NCBI RefSeq assembly: GCF_014646695.1
Contig: NZ_BMNT01000042.1
Coordinates: 14,712-48,693, forward strand
Source: Sphaerisporangium melleum
GTDB lineage: Bacteria; Actinomycetota; Actinomycetes; Streptosporangiales; Streptosporangiaceae
DNA: 33,982 nucleotides
Direction: 5' to 3'
Of the stretch, positions 23,773-31,522 are shown piece after piece. A model generated the notes under the pieces. The model saw only the letters and a program-made list of their open reading frames with translations, searched no databases and was not told where the DNA came from. Each line of letters opens with the position of its first letter. Position 1 is the first letter of the stretch. The position numbers and the translations under genes are program-made.

Positions 23773-25074
23773 TCAGTGCCGGGCGTCCGTGCGCCGGCCG
23801 GCGACCGATCCGGTGAGGTCGGCCAGGACCTCGGTGATGCGGTCCAGGGACTCCTCGATCCAGGGAAGCTGGAGCGGGTCCGCGGCCGACGGGGCCGCGA
23901 CGCGCTCGGCGTCGGACTCGCCGTACAGCCGGCCGGTGGCGATCCGGATCCGCAGCGCGCGCTCCGGCTCGCCGAAGGCCGTGCCCGGCAGCACGGCCAC
24001 GCCGTACCGGTCGGCGAGCAGGGCGGCGAGTTCCCCGCCACCGCGTACGCCGTGGACCCGGTCGAGGTGGTCCCCGAGCGGCGTGAAGTCCGGGTACAGG
24101 TAGCAGGTCGCCCGCACGGGGGCCGGCGCGGCACCGGCCTCGGTGAAGCGCCGGGCCACCTCGCGGGCCACCACCTCGTGCAGCCGGCGGCACGCGGCGA
24201 TGTGCCTGGCCACCTCGGGCGGTTCCTCGAACGCGTAGGCCGCGGCGGCCTGCACGGGGGCGGCGGTGCTCGACCAGATCTGGCTGGCGACGGCGACCAG
24301 CCGGTTGTGCAGCTCGCGTCCGAGAGGGCCGTCGGGCAGCCGCGCGACCCCCAGCCGCCAGCCGCTGAGGGCCAGGTTCTTGCTCAGCCCGGTCGTGACC
24401 ACGGTCCGCTCCGGTGCGTACAGCGCGGGGGAGGCCGCCCGGCCCGCGGGATCGAAGACCAGGTCACCGTAGATCTCGTCGGAGACCACGACCAGGTCCA
24501 GGTCCCGCGCGGCCTCCCCGAGGCGCCGTACGGTCTCCGGCTCGGCGATGGTGCCGGTCGGGTTGTCCGGCACGGTCACCACCACGCAGCGCGGGTCGCG
24601 CCTCGCGGCCCGGGCACGGGCCACCGCCTCGCGCAGCGCCAGTGGGTCGGGCACCCCGCCCTCACCGGGGATGATGGGGACGGGGATCGGCCGGGCCCCG
24701 GCCAGCCTGGCCTGTGCCCCATAGCTGACCCAGCTCGGCACCGGGATCAGCACGTCCCCGCCGATGGCCAGCAGCAGAGCGAACAGCAGCGGCTTGCTCC
24801 CCGGCCCGCAGACCACCAGGGCGGGGTCGGTGGCCAGGCCCCGCCGCGCCCAGTAGCCGGCGGCCGCGGTCCGCAGGGCCAGGCTTCCGGGCACCGAGCC
24901 GTAGGAGTTGCGGTCCGCCGCCGCGGCCAGCCGCTCCCGCAGGCTCGGCAGCACCGACAGGCCGATCTCGCCACTGGCCAGGGAGAGGACCCGCTCCCCC
25001 GCGCGGCGCCGGCGGGCCAGCGCCTCGTCGGCGGCGAGGGTCGCCGACATGGTCACCGGCGCGCGTTCGGGCAT
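23773..25074 (-). CDS. Class I/II PLP-dependent aminotransferase
   Basis: This is a 433-aa fold-type I aminotransferase of the aspartate-aminotransferase type. Visible motifs are YGSVPGSLALR, the VPDNPTGT Asn motif, VVSDEIYGDLVF (PLP-binding Asp/Tyr), the Schiff-base Lys in TTGLSKNLALSGWRLG, and the substrate-carboxylate Arg in ALRIRIATG. The ATG at 25074 is preferred because GGAGG lies just before it; an ATG at 25086 would put that site inside the gene. The LysW lysine pathway uses a class III aminotransferase (LysJ) instead, so this enzyme suggests a different amine/keto step. Confidence 0.9.
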   Translation of the reverse strand: MPERAPVTMSATLAADEALARRRRAGERVLSLASGEIGLSVLPSLRERLAAAADRNSYGSVPGSLALRTAAAGYWARRGLATDPALVVCGPGSKPLLFALLLAIGGDVLIPVPSWVSYGAQARLAGARPIPVPIIPGEGGVPDPLALREAVARARAARRDPRCVVVTVPDNPTGTIAEPETVRRLGEAARDLDLVVVSDEIYGDLVFDPAGRAASPALYAPERTVVTTGLSKNLALSGWRLGVARLPDGPLGRELHNRLVAVASQIWSSTAAPVQAAAAYAFEEPPEVARHIAACRRLHEVVAREVARRFTEAGAAPAPVRATCYLYPDFTPLGDHLDRVHGVRGGGELAALLADRYGVAVLPGTAFGEPERALRIRIATGRLYGESDAERVAAPSAADPLQLPWIEESLDRITEVLADLTGSVAGRRTDARH

Positions 25075-25141
25075 GGTCGCCTCCATCGACTCGGTCTTGG
25101 ACGGGTCAGGACAGGGGAACGTCCGAGGGCTCCTGAGACGG

Positions 25142-26779
25142 TCACGCCCGCGCGTACCGCTGCCGGAGTTCGGCCTTGCGGACCTTCCCGGTGAGTGTCT
25201 TGGGCAGCGCGTCGATCAGCACGATCCGTTCAGGGATGAACCGTTCGTCCACCCCGGCCGCGCGCAGGTGGCCGGTGATCTCCTCGAACGAGGGCCGTGC
25301 GGCGTCACGGGGGACGACCACCGCGCAGATCTCCTCGCCCTCGGCGGACGGCAGGCCGACCACGGCGGCCTCGGTCACCTTGGGATGGCCGCCGATCACC
25401 GCCTCGATCGCGGTGATCGGCCCGAAGACCCCCTCGCGGACGATGGCGTCCCTGGCCCGGCCGAGGATCCGGATGCCACCACGCCCGTCGTCTCGCGCGA
25501 GGTCACCGGTGTCGAACCAGCCGTCCCTGCCGAACTCCGCCGCGAAGACGTCGTCGCGCTTGTAGTAGCCGAGGGCGAGCGAGGCGCCGCGCACCCGCAG
25601 CCGGCCGACCGGTGCCGGCTCGCCGTCCGGGCCGTCGATCCGCAGCTCCATCGAGTCGATCGGCCGCCCGTTGCTGTCGGCCGCCCAGTCGTCCGGGTCG
25701 TCGGGCCTGGTCACGGTGACCGGCCCGATCTCCGACATGCCCCACAGCGAGTAGGTGCGCGCGCCGAGGAGGTCGCGGACCTCGTCGATCAGCTCCTGGA
25801 GCACCTGGGCGGTGCCGACCACCACGTGCCGTAGCGAGGAGACCTCCCGCCGCGCCGACCGCTGGGCGGCGGTGACGTCGGCGATGGTGGCCGGCGGACC
25901 GTAGAGCAGGGTCGCGCCGTACCGCTCCACCAGGTCCAGCAGCGCCTCGTTCTTCCTGACGTCCTGGAAGGTGATGGTGGCGCCCAGCATCACTCCGGCC
26001 AGGATGCCCTGGGCGAAGCCGGAGTAGTGGCACAGCGGCGTGGACAGCGCGGCGACCCAGTCCTCGCCGAGGCCGAACGCGTCGACGTAGCGGCGGACCG
26101 CCGCGTAGATCGTGTTCTGGCTGTGCAGGACTCCCTTGGACTCGCCGGTGGTGCCCGAGGTGAACAGCACCACGAAGGGGTCGTCCGGGCCGAGCGCCAG
26201 TCCCTCCAGGTCGTGGCGCCGGCGCTCCTCCCAGTCCACCGCCACGAAGTGGTCGTGGAAGCCGCGGGCGCCCTCGGGAACCGGCCCATCGACCACGAAC
26301 ACCTGTTCGAGAGTGGACAGTTCGTCCTTCAGCCGGGTGGTGTCCGAGGCCAGCGGGGTGTCCTGCCACGCCGCGACCGTGATGGCCACCCGCGCCTCGG
26401 TGAGCTCGAAGCGATGCCGGAGCTCGCTTTCCGGACAGATCGGAGAGATCGGGCAGATGACCGCGCCGACCCGGGCACAGGCGAAGATCAGCGGCGCCAT
26501 CTCCCAGCGGTTGGGGAGCTGGACGGCCACGAAGTCGCCCCGCTGGACGCCCAGGTCGAGCAGCGCCCCGGCGAACCGGTCGGTGAGCCGGGCCAGTTCG
26601 GCGTAGTCGAGGGTGTCGGTACGGGCCTCGGCGATCCGGCGCCCGGCGATCGCCTGCTTGTGCGGACGCTCGCGCGCCTGCCGGAAGAGGTCGTCGAGGA
26701 AGGTCTCCTCCCGCCACCAGCCCCGCTCGCGGTACCGCGCCGCGTCCGCGTGCGGGGGCGTGGCGGCCGGCGCGGTCAC
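25142..26779 (-). CDS. AMP-forming acyl-CoA ligase / acyl adenylase
   Basis: This is a 545-aa ANL-superfamily enzyme. It has the P-loop-like LFTSGTTGESKGV (A3 motif), the YSLWGMSEIGP A5 motif, GWFDTGDLARDD (A7) and the C-terminal catalytic Lys in LPKTLTGKVRK (A10). It activates a carboxylic acid as acyl-AMP, then usually transfers it to CoA or a carrier thiol. The overall sequence resembles cyclohexanecarboxylate/2,3-dihydroxybenzoate-type ligases. It starts 4 bp inside the end of the dehydrogenase gene (ATGA overlap). An acyl activation step is foreign to primary lysine or arginine synthesis and marks this as a specialised pathway. Confidence 0.92.
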   Translation of the reverse strand: MTAPAATPPHADAARYRERGWWREETFLDDLFRQARERPHKQAIAGRRIAEARTDTLDYAELARLTDRFAGALLDLGVQRGDFVAVQLPNRWEMAPLIFACARVGAVICPISPICPESELRHRFELTEARVAITVAAWQDTPLASDTTRLKDELSTLEQVFVVDGPVPEGARGFHDHFVAVDWEERRRHDLEGLALGPDDPFVVLFTSGTTGESKGVLHSQNTIYAAVRRYVDAFGLGEDWVAALSTPLCHYSGFAQGILAGVMLGATITFQDVRKNEALLDLVERYGATLLYGPPATIADVTAAQRSARREVSSLRHVVVGTAQVLQELIDEVRDLLGARTYSLWGMSEIGPVTVTRPDDPDDWAADSNGRPIDSMELRIDGPDGEPAPVGRLRVRGASLALGYYKRDDVFAAEFGRDGWFDTGDLARDDGRGGIRILGRARDAIVREGVFGPITAIEAVIGGHPKVTEAAVVGLPSAEGEEICAVVVPRDAARPSFEEITGHLRAAGVDERFIPERIVLIDALPKTLTGKVRKAELRQRYARA

Positions 26780-27891
26780 GGCCGGGCCTTCCTGCGGGCG
26801 GCGAGCAGCTCCGGCAGCGGGTCACCGGCAGTACCGGCCGCGATCTCCAGCAGGTCCCTGGTGTTGCGCCGGACGCGGTCGGCGACCCAGTCGAACACCC
26901 ACTGCTTGCGCTTCTCCGCCTCCAGCTCGAACGGCACGATGCGGGCGATGGCCAGGCCGGCCGCGGCCGCTCCCCCCACGTTCGCGACGACGTCGGGGAT
27001 CAGGACGCCGCCGGAGGCGGCCACCTTCTGCTTCGCCTCCACGCTGGAGCACAGGTTGCCGCCCTCGACCACCAGGCCGGCCCGCAGGCGGTGCGCGTTG
27101 TCGGCGTTGAGGGCGTCCTTGTTCGCGGCCAGGACGAGCACGTCGGCGTCCACGTCCAGCCAGGCGTCCGGCTCGGTGGACACCGAGACGCTCTCCGGCA
27201 GCCGGGAGCGGTCGATCCGCCCGAGGCTGTCGGTGATCGCGATGAGGTCGTCCACCGGCAGCCGGTCCGCGCTGATGGTGCCGTGCACGTCCGCCACGGC
27301 CACGATGTGGTGCCCGCGCTCCTCCAGGAACCGGGCGACCGCCCGGCCTACCGTGCCGAACCCCTGGATGACGACCTGTGCCGGCCCGCCGCGGCGCGGG
27401 CTCTCCAGCGCCGTCACCGCCGCCACGCCGACGCCGTGCCCGGTGCAGTCCACCAGCGGCTCGTAATAGGTGCGCCAGTCCATCGGCATGTCCACCGCGC
27501 GGGCGCGGTGGCGCGGGTCGTACCCTGCCTCGGCGAAGAACAGCGCCCGGTCCGCGGGGGTGACGCCCAGGTCGATGCCGAGGTGGATGCCGCCGTGCAG
27601 CAGCGGCCGCACGGTGCGGCCGAAGTTCCGGAACGTCTCCTCGCGGTTCTCCCCGTCGGAGACGATCCCCGCCTTGGCGCCGCCGATGGGCAGGCCGACG
27701 AGGGTGAGCTTCTCGGTCATGCCGCGGGCGAGACCGCGCACCTCGTCCTCGGTCACGTAGGGGGTCATGCGCACACCGCCCATGCCGAGACCGTCGACGA
27801 GGGTGTCGACCACGACCCAGCCCTTGACCGGGCCTCCGCTGCCGTTCAGCGAGACGACGAATGCGGGTTCGTGCTCTTCCGGAAAACTCAT
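26776..27891 (-). CDS. Glu/Leu/Phe/Val-type amino-acid dehydrogenase
   Basis: This is a 371-aa ELFV dehydrogenase. The substrate domain contains MGGVRMTPYVT, MTEKLTLVGLPIGGAKAGIV (the two Lys used in substrate binding and catalysis) and the Rossmann domain has VVIQGFGTVGRAVARFL. DVVANVGGAAAAG is the conserved Asn region. It interconverts an L-amino acid and its 2-keto acid with NAD(P)H and ammonia. ATG at 27891 is set by AGGAGG upstream. A glutamate dehydrogenase role is possible, but operon position between the amidotransferase and acyl ligase suggests a pathway-specific substrate. Confidence 0.9.
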   Translation of the reverse strand: MSFPEEHEPAFVVSLNGSGGPVKGWVVVDTLVDGLGMGGVRMTPYVTEDEVRGLARGMTEKLTLVGLPIGGAKAGIVSDGENREETFRNFGRTVRPLLHGGIHLGIDLGVTPADRALFFAEAGYDPRHRARAVDMPMDWRTYYEPLVDCTGHGVGVAAVTALESPRRGGPAQVVIQGFGTVGRAVARFLEERGHHIVAVADVHGTISADRLPVDDLIAITDSLGRIDRSRLPESVSVSTEPDAWLDVDADVLVLAANKDALNADNAHRLRAGLVVEGGNLCSSVEAKQKVAASGGVLIPDVVANVGGAAAAGLAIARIVPFELEAEKRKQWVFDWVADRVRRNTRDLLEIAAGTAGDPLPELLAARRKARP

Positions 27892-27955
27892 GATGAAGAC
27901 CTCCTGCTCGATCAGGTGGGAATGCGAGGGGGAGTGCTGCGCGGGAGGGAACGGG

Positions 27956-28519
27956 CTACTGGTAGAGCCGGGCGAAGCCCCGCAGGACCTCAAGGCCGTC
28001 GCCGCGGAACTCCAGGTGCGCCTGGGAGCCGTAGATGCGGCCGTCCTCCGACCGCAGGAACTCCACGGGGGCGTGCTCGGACCGTCCGATGGAACGGAAC
28101 CCCGCCGGCGCCGCCCGCAGATAGAGCGTGTGCCGCTGGAACACGGTCACGGTGGGCTTGACGAAGGAGAAGAGGGGATCGTCCAGGTCCACCTGGACCT
28201 CGTAGCCGCCGACCCGCGACGGCCCTTCGGTCAGCTCGCCACCATTCGCGACCGCGATGATCTGCATGCCGCCGCAGATCCCGAAGACCGGGACCCGCGC
28301 GCCCATGACGAGATCGATGAGCCGCCGGTAGTGATCACTGTCGTAGGCCCGCACCTTGGTACCGCTCAGCACGATCGCCTGGTAACGGGAGTCGAGCCGA
28401 TCCGGTACGGAGGTGGCGTCGGCGGTGTCGGTCTCGGAGCCGAGATCCTCGAACCGGCGACGCAACTGCCTGAGGGAAAGCGTTCCGTTGTTGACCACCA
28501 GAACCCGGGATGCCGCCAC
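27956..28519 (-). CDS. Class I glutamine amidotransferase-like protein
   Basis: This is a 187-aa stand-alone GATase1 domain. The nucleophile elbow FGICGGMQ holds Cys82, and the partner dyad is in GSQAHLEF (His168, Glu170), so the triad is intact. There is no synthetase domain. The GTG at 28519 has AGAGGAG upstream; a longer frame reaching 28564 lacks this. GATase1 proteins cleave Gln to Glu and ammonia or hydrolyse gamma-glutamyl bonds. It lies 69 bp after the LysZ-like gene within the operon. Since the carrier protein here ends in Gln, a deamidating or gamma-glutamyl-hydrolysing role is an intriguing inference; supplying ammonia is the conventional one. Confidence 0.82.
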   Translation of the reverse strand: MAASRVLVVNNGTLSLRQLRRRFEDLGSETDTADATSVPDRLDSRYQAIVLSGTKVRAYDSDHYRRLIDLVMGARVPVFGICGGMQIIAVANGGELTEGPSRVGGYEVQVDLDDPLFSFVKPTVTVFQRHTLYLRAAPAGFRSIGRSEHAPVEFLRSEDGRIYGSQAHLEFRGDGLEVLRGFARLYQ

Positions 28520-28588
28520 GAGTTCCGCTCCTCTCACTGGTCTTCTCCTGCCCCGGGGCCGCACGGCGCGGGCACGGGCAGGCTCATG

Positions 28589-29398
28589 TCAGGTGGGCGT
28601 GATGACGGTGCCGGAGCGTTCGGCGAGCATCTCCGAGACGGGAGCGCTGCCGATGATGACGCGTTCGACCCCGCCGTCCAGGGCCTCTCCGGCGGCGCGC
28701 AGCTTCTTGCGCATCCCGCCGGTGGCACCCTGGTCGCGGAACCCGGCCGCGGCCGCGGCGGTGATCCGCCGCACCGGCCGGCCGTCGATCAGCAGGTTGG
28801 CGACGTCCGTGACCAGCGCCAGGGAGGTCGCCGAGGTCGCCGCCGCGATCGCGGCGGCGGCCCGGTCGCCGTCGACGTTCACCTCCTGCCCGGAGGCGTT
28901 CCGGGCGAGCGGGGTGACCAGGCAGCAGTGACCCGGCTGGAGGTTCTTCAAGCGGCTCGGGTCCACGCCGGTGATCGGCCCGACCAGGTTGTCCAGCTCG
29001 ACGAGTTGCTTGTCGCGCCACCACCAGCGTTCGCCCGCGCCCGCCCGCACCAGGCCGTCGCTGCCGATCACGCGCTCGGTGGTGATGCCCCGGCCGGTGA
29101 GCAGGCCGATGACCTCCTCGGCGAGTTCGGCGCTGACCGTCTTGATGTCGGCGATCACCTCCGGGGTCGTCCACCGGCTCTGGTTCCCGTAGCGGTCGCG
29201 CAGGATCGCCGACGGCTCGGCGTACTCCGGCTTGAGCCGTCTGAGCGGCTTGGACCATCCGTGGACCAGGACGAGCGGCCGGTCACGCCCGTGTTCGGCC
29301 AGGTCGTCCCACCATGCCGCCGACATGGCGTTCAGGGTGGACCCGCCGAGCTTGACCACGGTGGGCGGGACGCCGCCGGTGGACGCCGTCGCGCTCAT
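28589..29398 (-). CDS. lysZ: LysZ/ArgB-like [LysW]-amino acid kinase
   Basis: This is a 269-aa amino acid kinase. The N-terminal TVVKLGGSTL is the ATP-site Lys/Gly motif. VNVDGDRAAAAIAAA and LVTDVANLL form the nucleotide-binding half, and GATGGMRKKLRAA is the conserved kinase segment. In LysW systems it phosphorylates the side-chain carboxylate of the carrier-bound amino acid. It starts 4 bp within the end of the reductase gene. The insertion around GAGERWWWRDKQLVELDN is typical of LysZ-type rather than plain N-acetylglutamate kinases, in my memory. The symbol is by family; the true substrate is unknown. Confidence 0.87.
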   Translation of the reverse strand: MSATASTGGVPPTVVKLGGSTLNAMSAAWWDDLAEHGRDRPLVLVHGWSKPLRRLKPEYAEPSAILRDRYGNQSRWTTPEVIADIKTVSAELAEEVIGLLTGRGITTERVIGSDGLVRAGAGERWWWRDKQLVELDNLVGPITGVDPSRLKNLQPGHCCLVTPLARNASGQEVNVDGDRAAAAIAAATSATSLALVTDVANLLIDGRPVRRITAAAAAGFRDQGATGGMRKKLRAAGEALDGGVERVIIGSAPVSEMLAERSGTVITPT

Positions 29399-30450
29399 GC
29401 CGGCATCACCGGCTGCATCGTCAGCCCGGTCTCCTCCGGCAGCGAGAACCGCTTGTTGATCGCCTGTACGGCCTGGCCTGCCGCACCCTTGACGAGGTTG
29501 TCCAGCGCGGCCAGCACGACGATGCGGCCGCCCTCCTGGTCGTGCAGCACGGTCACATCGCAGTAGTTGGATCCCAGCACCGCCTGCGGGTCGGGCACCG
29601 GGATCAGCGTCTCGGTGTGCCGGCGGACCCGCACGAAGTGGTGCCCCTTGTAGAAGCGCAGGTAGGCCCGCTGCAGGGTGCGCTCGTCCACCTCGTCGTC
29701 GGTGAACACGTAGGAGCTGGCCATCAGCCCCCTGACGTGCGACACCCCGTACGCCGACATGGTCAGCGAGCCGATCAGCCCGGCCTTGCCGCGCTCCAGG
29801 AAGTCGCCGACCTCCGCCGCGTGGCGGTGCCCCACCGGTGCGTACGGCGCGATGGCGCCGTTGCGCAGCGGATGCAGGTCGGCCGTGCGCAGTTGGAGAC
29901 CGCCGCCGCTGGAGCCGCTCTTGCCGTCCACCACCACGGTCTTCAGGTTGAGGCCCAGCGAGAAGACCAGCGGAGCGAGCCCGAGAGTGATCGCCGTGGC
30001 GTAGCAGCCCGGCAGCGAGATCAGCGGGGCGCCCGCCATCTGGTCACCGACCAGCTCCGGCACGCCGTAGACGAACCGGTCGGCCAGTTCCTCCGACCGG
30101 TGCGCGGAGGGATACCAGCGCTGGTGGAGCTCCGGCGTCCGGATCCGGAAGGCGCCGCTGAGGTCGATGACGCAGGGGACGCGGTCGGCCAGCCGGGCCG
30201 CCAGCTCCGCCGAGGCGGGCGCGGGCGTCGCCAGCAGGACGACGTCACAGCGGTCCGACAGGTCCTCCGTGGCCGGTTCGACCACCAGCCCGAAGTCCAG
30301 CCGCAGGCCCGGGTGGAGTTCGGCCGGGCGCCGCCCGACGCTGGAGGTGCCGCCCAGGAAGGTCAGCTGGAGTTCGGGGTGCTGGGCGACGAGCCTGATC
30401 AGCTCGCCGCCGGTGAGCCCCGAGGCGCCGATGACACCGACTCTGATCAT
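29395..30450 (-). CDS. lysY: LysY/ArgC-like [LysW]-aminoacyl-phosphate reductase
   Basis: This is a 351-aa reductase of the ArgC/LysY family. The NADP-binding start IGASGLTGGELIRL, the active-site Cys149 in SLPGCYATA, and GKSGSSGGG plus the later APVGHRH are all present. It reduces the acyl phosphate made by the kinase to a carrier-bound semialdehyde. Both ends overlap neighbours by 4 bp (ATGA), with LysX upstream and LysZ downstream, the compact order expected of a LysW-dependent module. No second argC is visible. Confidence 0.9.
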   Translation of the reverse strand: MIRVGVIGASGLTGGELIRLVAQHPELQLTFLGGTSSVGRRPAELHPGLRLDFGLVVEPATEDLSDRCDVVLLATPAPASAELAARLADRVPCVIDLSGAFRIRTPELHQRWYPSAHRSEELADRFVYGVPELVGDQMAGAPLISLPGCYATAITLGLAPLVFSLGLNLKTVVVDGKSGSSGGGLQLRTADLHPLRNGAIAPYAPVGHRHAAEVGDFLERGKAGLIGSLTMSAYGVSHVRGLMASSYVFTDDEVDERTLQRAYLRFYKGHHFVRVRRHTETLIPVPDPQAVLGSNYCDVTVLHDQEGGRIVVLAALDNLVKGAAGQAVQAINKRFSLPEETGLTMQPVMPA

Positions 30451-31298
30451 CCGGCGACCTCCCGTACGTACCGGCAGATGGCCGCGGCGACGTCGACTCC
30501 GGTCGCCGATGACACCGCCCGGAATGCCGGGGCGTGGTTCACCTCGTTGACGACGTGCCCGCCGGGCGTCCTGAAGAGATCGATGCCGTAGATGCCCTCA
30601 CCGAGCTCGTTCACCACGCCGTCGACGATCTTCTGCACCTCGGGGTCGTGCTCCACGGCGCGGTTGCGGTTGCCCACCGCCGCGTTGCTGCGCCAGTCAC
30701 CGCCCGCGCTCTGGAACTCCGCCACGGCCACCAGCTCACGGCCGACCACGAAGCAGCGCAGCGACGAGCCCGCGTCGAGGTAGGGCTCCACCAGGCACGC
30801 CTGCTCGAAGCCGTGCCCGAGATCCTCGACGTAGTCGTACACCGACTGCGCCGTGTCCGCGTGGCGCAGCAGGGTCACCCGCTTGCCCATGCCGCCGAAG
30901 ACCGGCTTCAGCACCACGGGCGGCGGCAGCTCCGTCAGCGCCTTCTCGAAGTCCCTGCGGGACAGCACCAGGCGGAAGTCCGGTACCGGCACATCCGCGG
31001 TGCGCAGCAGGGAGCGCAGGGACAGCTTGTTCTCGCAGGCGTGCACGGCCGCCGCGGAGTTGATGGTGGTCAGGCCGGCCGCCTCCGCGAGGGTGGCGAC
31101 CAGGCCACCCCGCGTGTAGCTGCGGCTGCGGACCAGGACGGCCGCGTAACCGGCGAGGGACGACGGCCCGGGCCTGCCGAGGCAGAGGGACTCGTCGTTG
31201 ACCCACTCGACGCGCAGGCCGAGTGCCGGCGCGGCGTCGATCAGCCGGCGTTCCTCCCAGCCGATCCGGTCGGCGACGATCGCGACTGTGTGCTTCAT
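30447..31298 (-). CDS. lysX: LysX-like ATP-grasp ligase, carrier loading
   Basis: This is a 283-aa ATP-grasp enzyme. The N-terminal IVADRIGWEERRLIDAA is LysX-like. VVLKPVFGGMGKRV holds the ATP-binding Lys, and the metal/substrate motif is NEVNHAPAFR (251-260), where canonical LysX has NEVNHTMEF. It should join the alpha-amino group of a dicarboxylic amino acid to the C-terminal gamma-carboxyl of LysW. The changed NEVNH-region and the Gln-ended carrier suggest altered specificity. The ATG at 31298 has GAGGT upstream and lies 8 bp after the carrier gene. Confidence 0.9.
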   Translation of the reverse strand: MKHTVAIVADRIGWEERRLIDAAPALGLRVEWVNDESLCLGRPGPSSLAGYAAVLVRSRSYTRGGLVATLAEAAGLTTINSAAAVHACENKLSLRSLLRTADVPVPDFRLVLSRRDFEKALTELPPPVVLKPVFGGMGKRVTLLRHADTAQSVYDYVEDLGHGFEQACLVEPYLDAGSSLRCFVVGRELVAVAEFQSAGGDWRSNAAVGNRNRAVEHDPEVQKIVDGVVNELGEGIYGIDLFRTPGGHVVNEVNHAPAFRAVSSATGVDVAAAICRYVREVAG

Positions 31299-31306
31299 GC
31301 CGGACC

Positions 31307-31492
31307 TCACTGGCCCCAGTCGCGGAGCTGCACCTGGACCATCCGCAGCGAGAGCCTGCCCTCCTGGACGTCCTCCACCCGGAGCGTGAGCATGCACTCG
31401 GGGCAGGACAAGGTCTCGCCCTGCAGCATCGGCGGAGTGGCCAGGTCGGTCTCGCATTCCGGGCAGACACCGGTGAGCGTGGGGGTGGACAT
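31307..31492 (-). CDS. lysW: LysW-like amino-group carrier protein with C-terminal Gln
   Basis: This is a 61-aa zinc-ribbon carrier. Two CPEC motifs (Cys10/13 and Cys30/33) bind zinc. The C-terminus reads LRDWGQ; known LysW proteins end EDWGE, and the gamma-carboxyl of that last Glu is where the substrate amino group is attached. Here the last codon (31310-31312) is CAG, giving Gln, followed by a normal stop. The tail is also less acidic than usual. GGGAGA precedes the ATG, and the gene is flanked by the homocitrate-synthase-like gene (30 bp) and LysX (8 bp). The carrier could still load if the Gln is deamidated first. Confidence 0.88.
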   Translation of the reverse strand: MSTPTLTGVCPECETDLATPPMLQGETLSCPECMLTLRVEDVQEGRLSLRMVQVQLRDWGQ

Positions 31493-31522
31493 GGTCGTTC
31501 TCCCAGGGTTCGAGTTGACGGA

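Noticed and set aside
28589-30450. Interpretation of the kinase and reductase genes as argB and argC for arginine synthesis
   Set aside because: They overlap LysX and follow a zinc-ribbon carrier gene; argJ, argD and other arginine genes are absent, so a carrier-linked pathway fits better.
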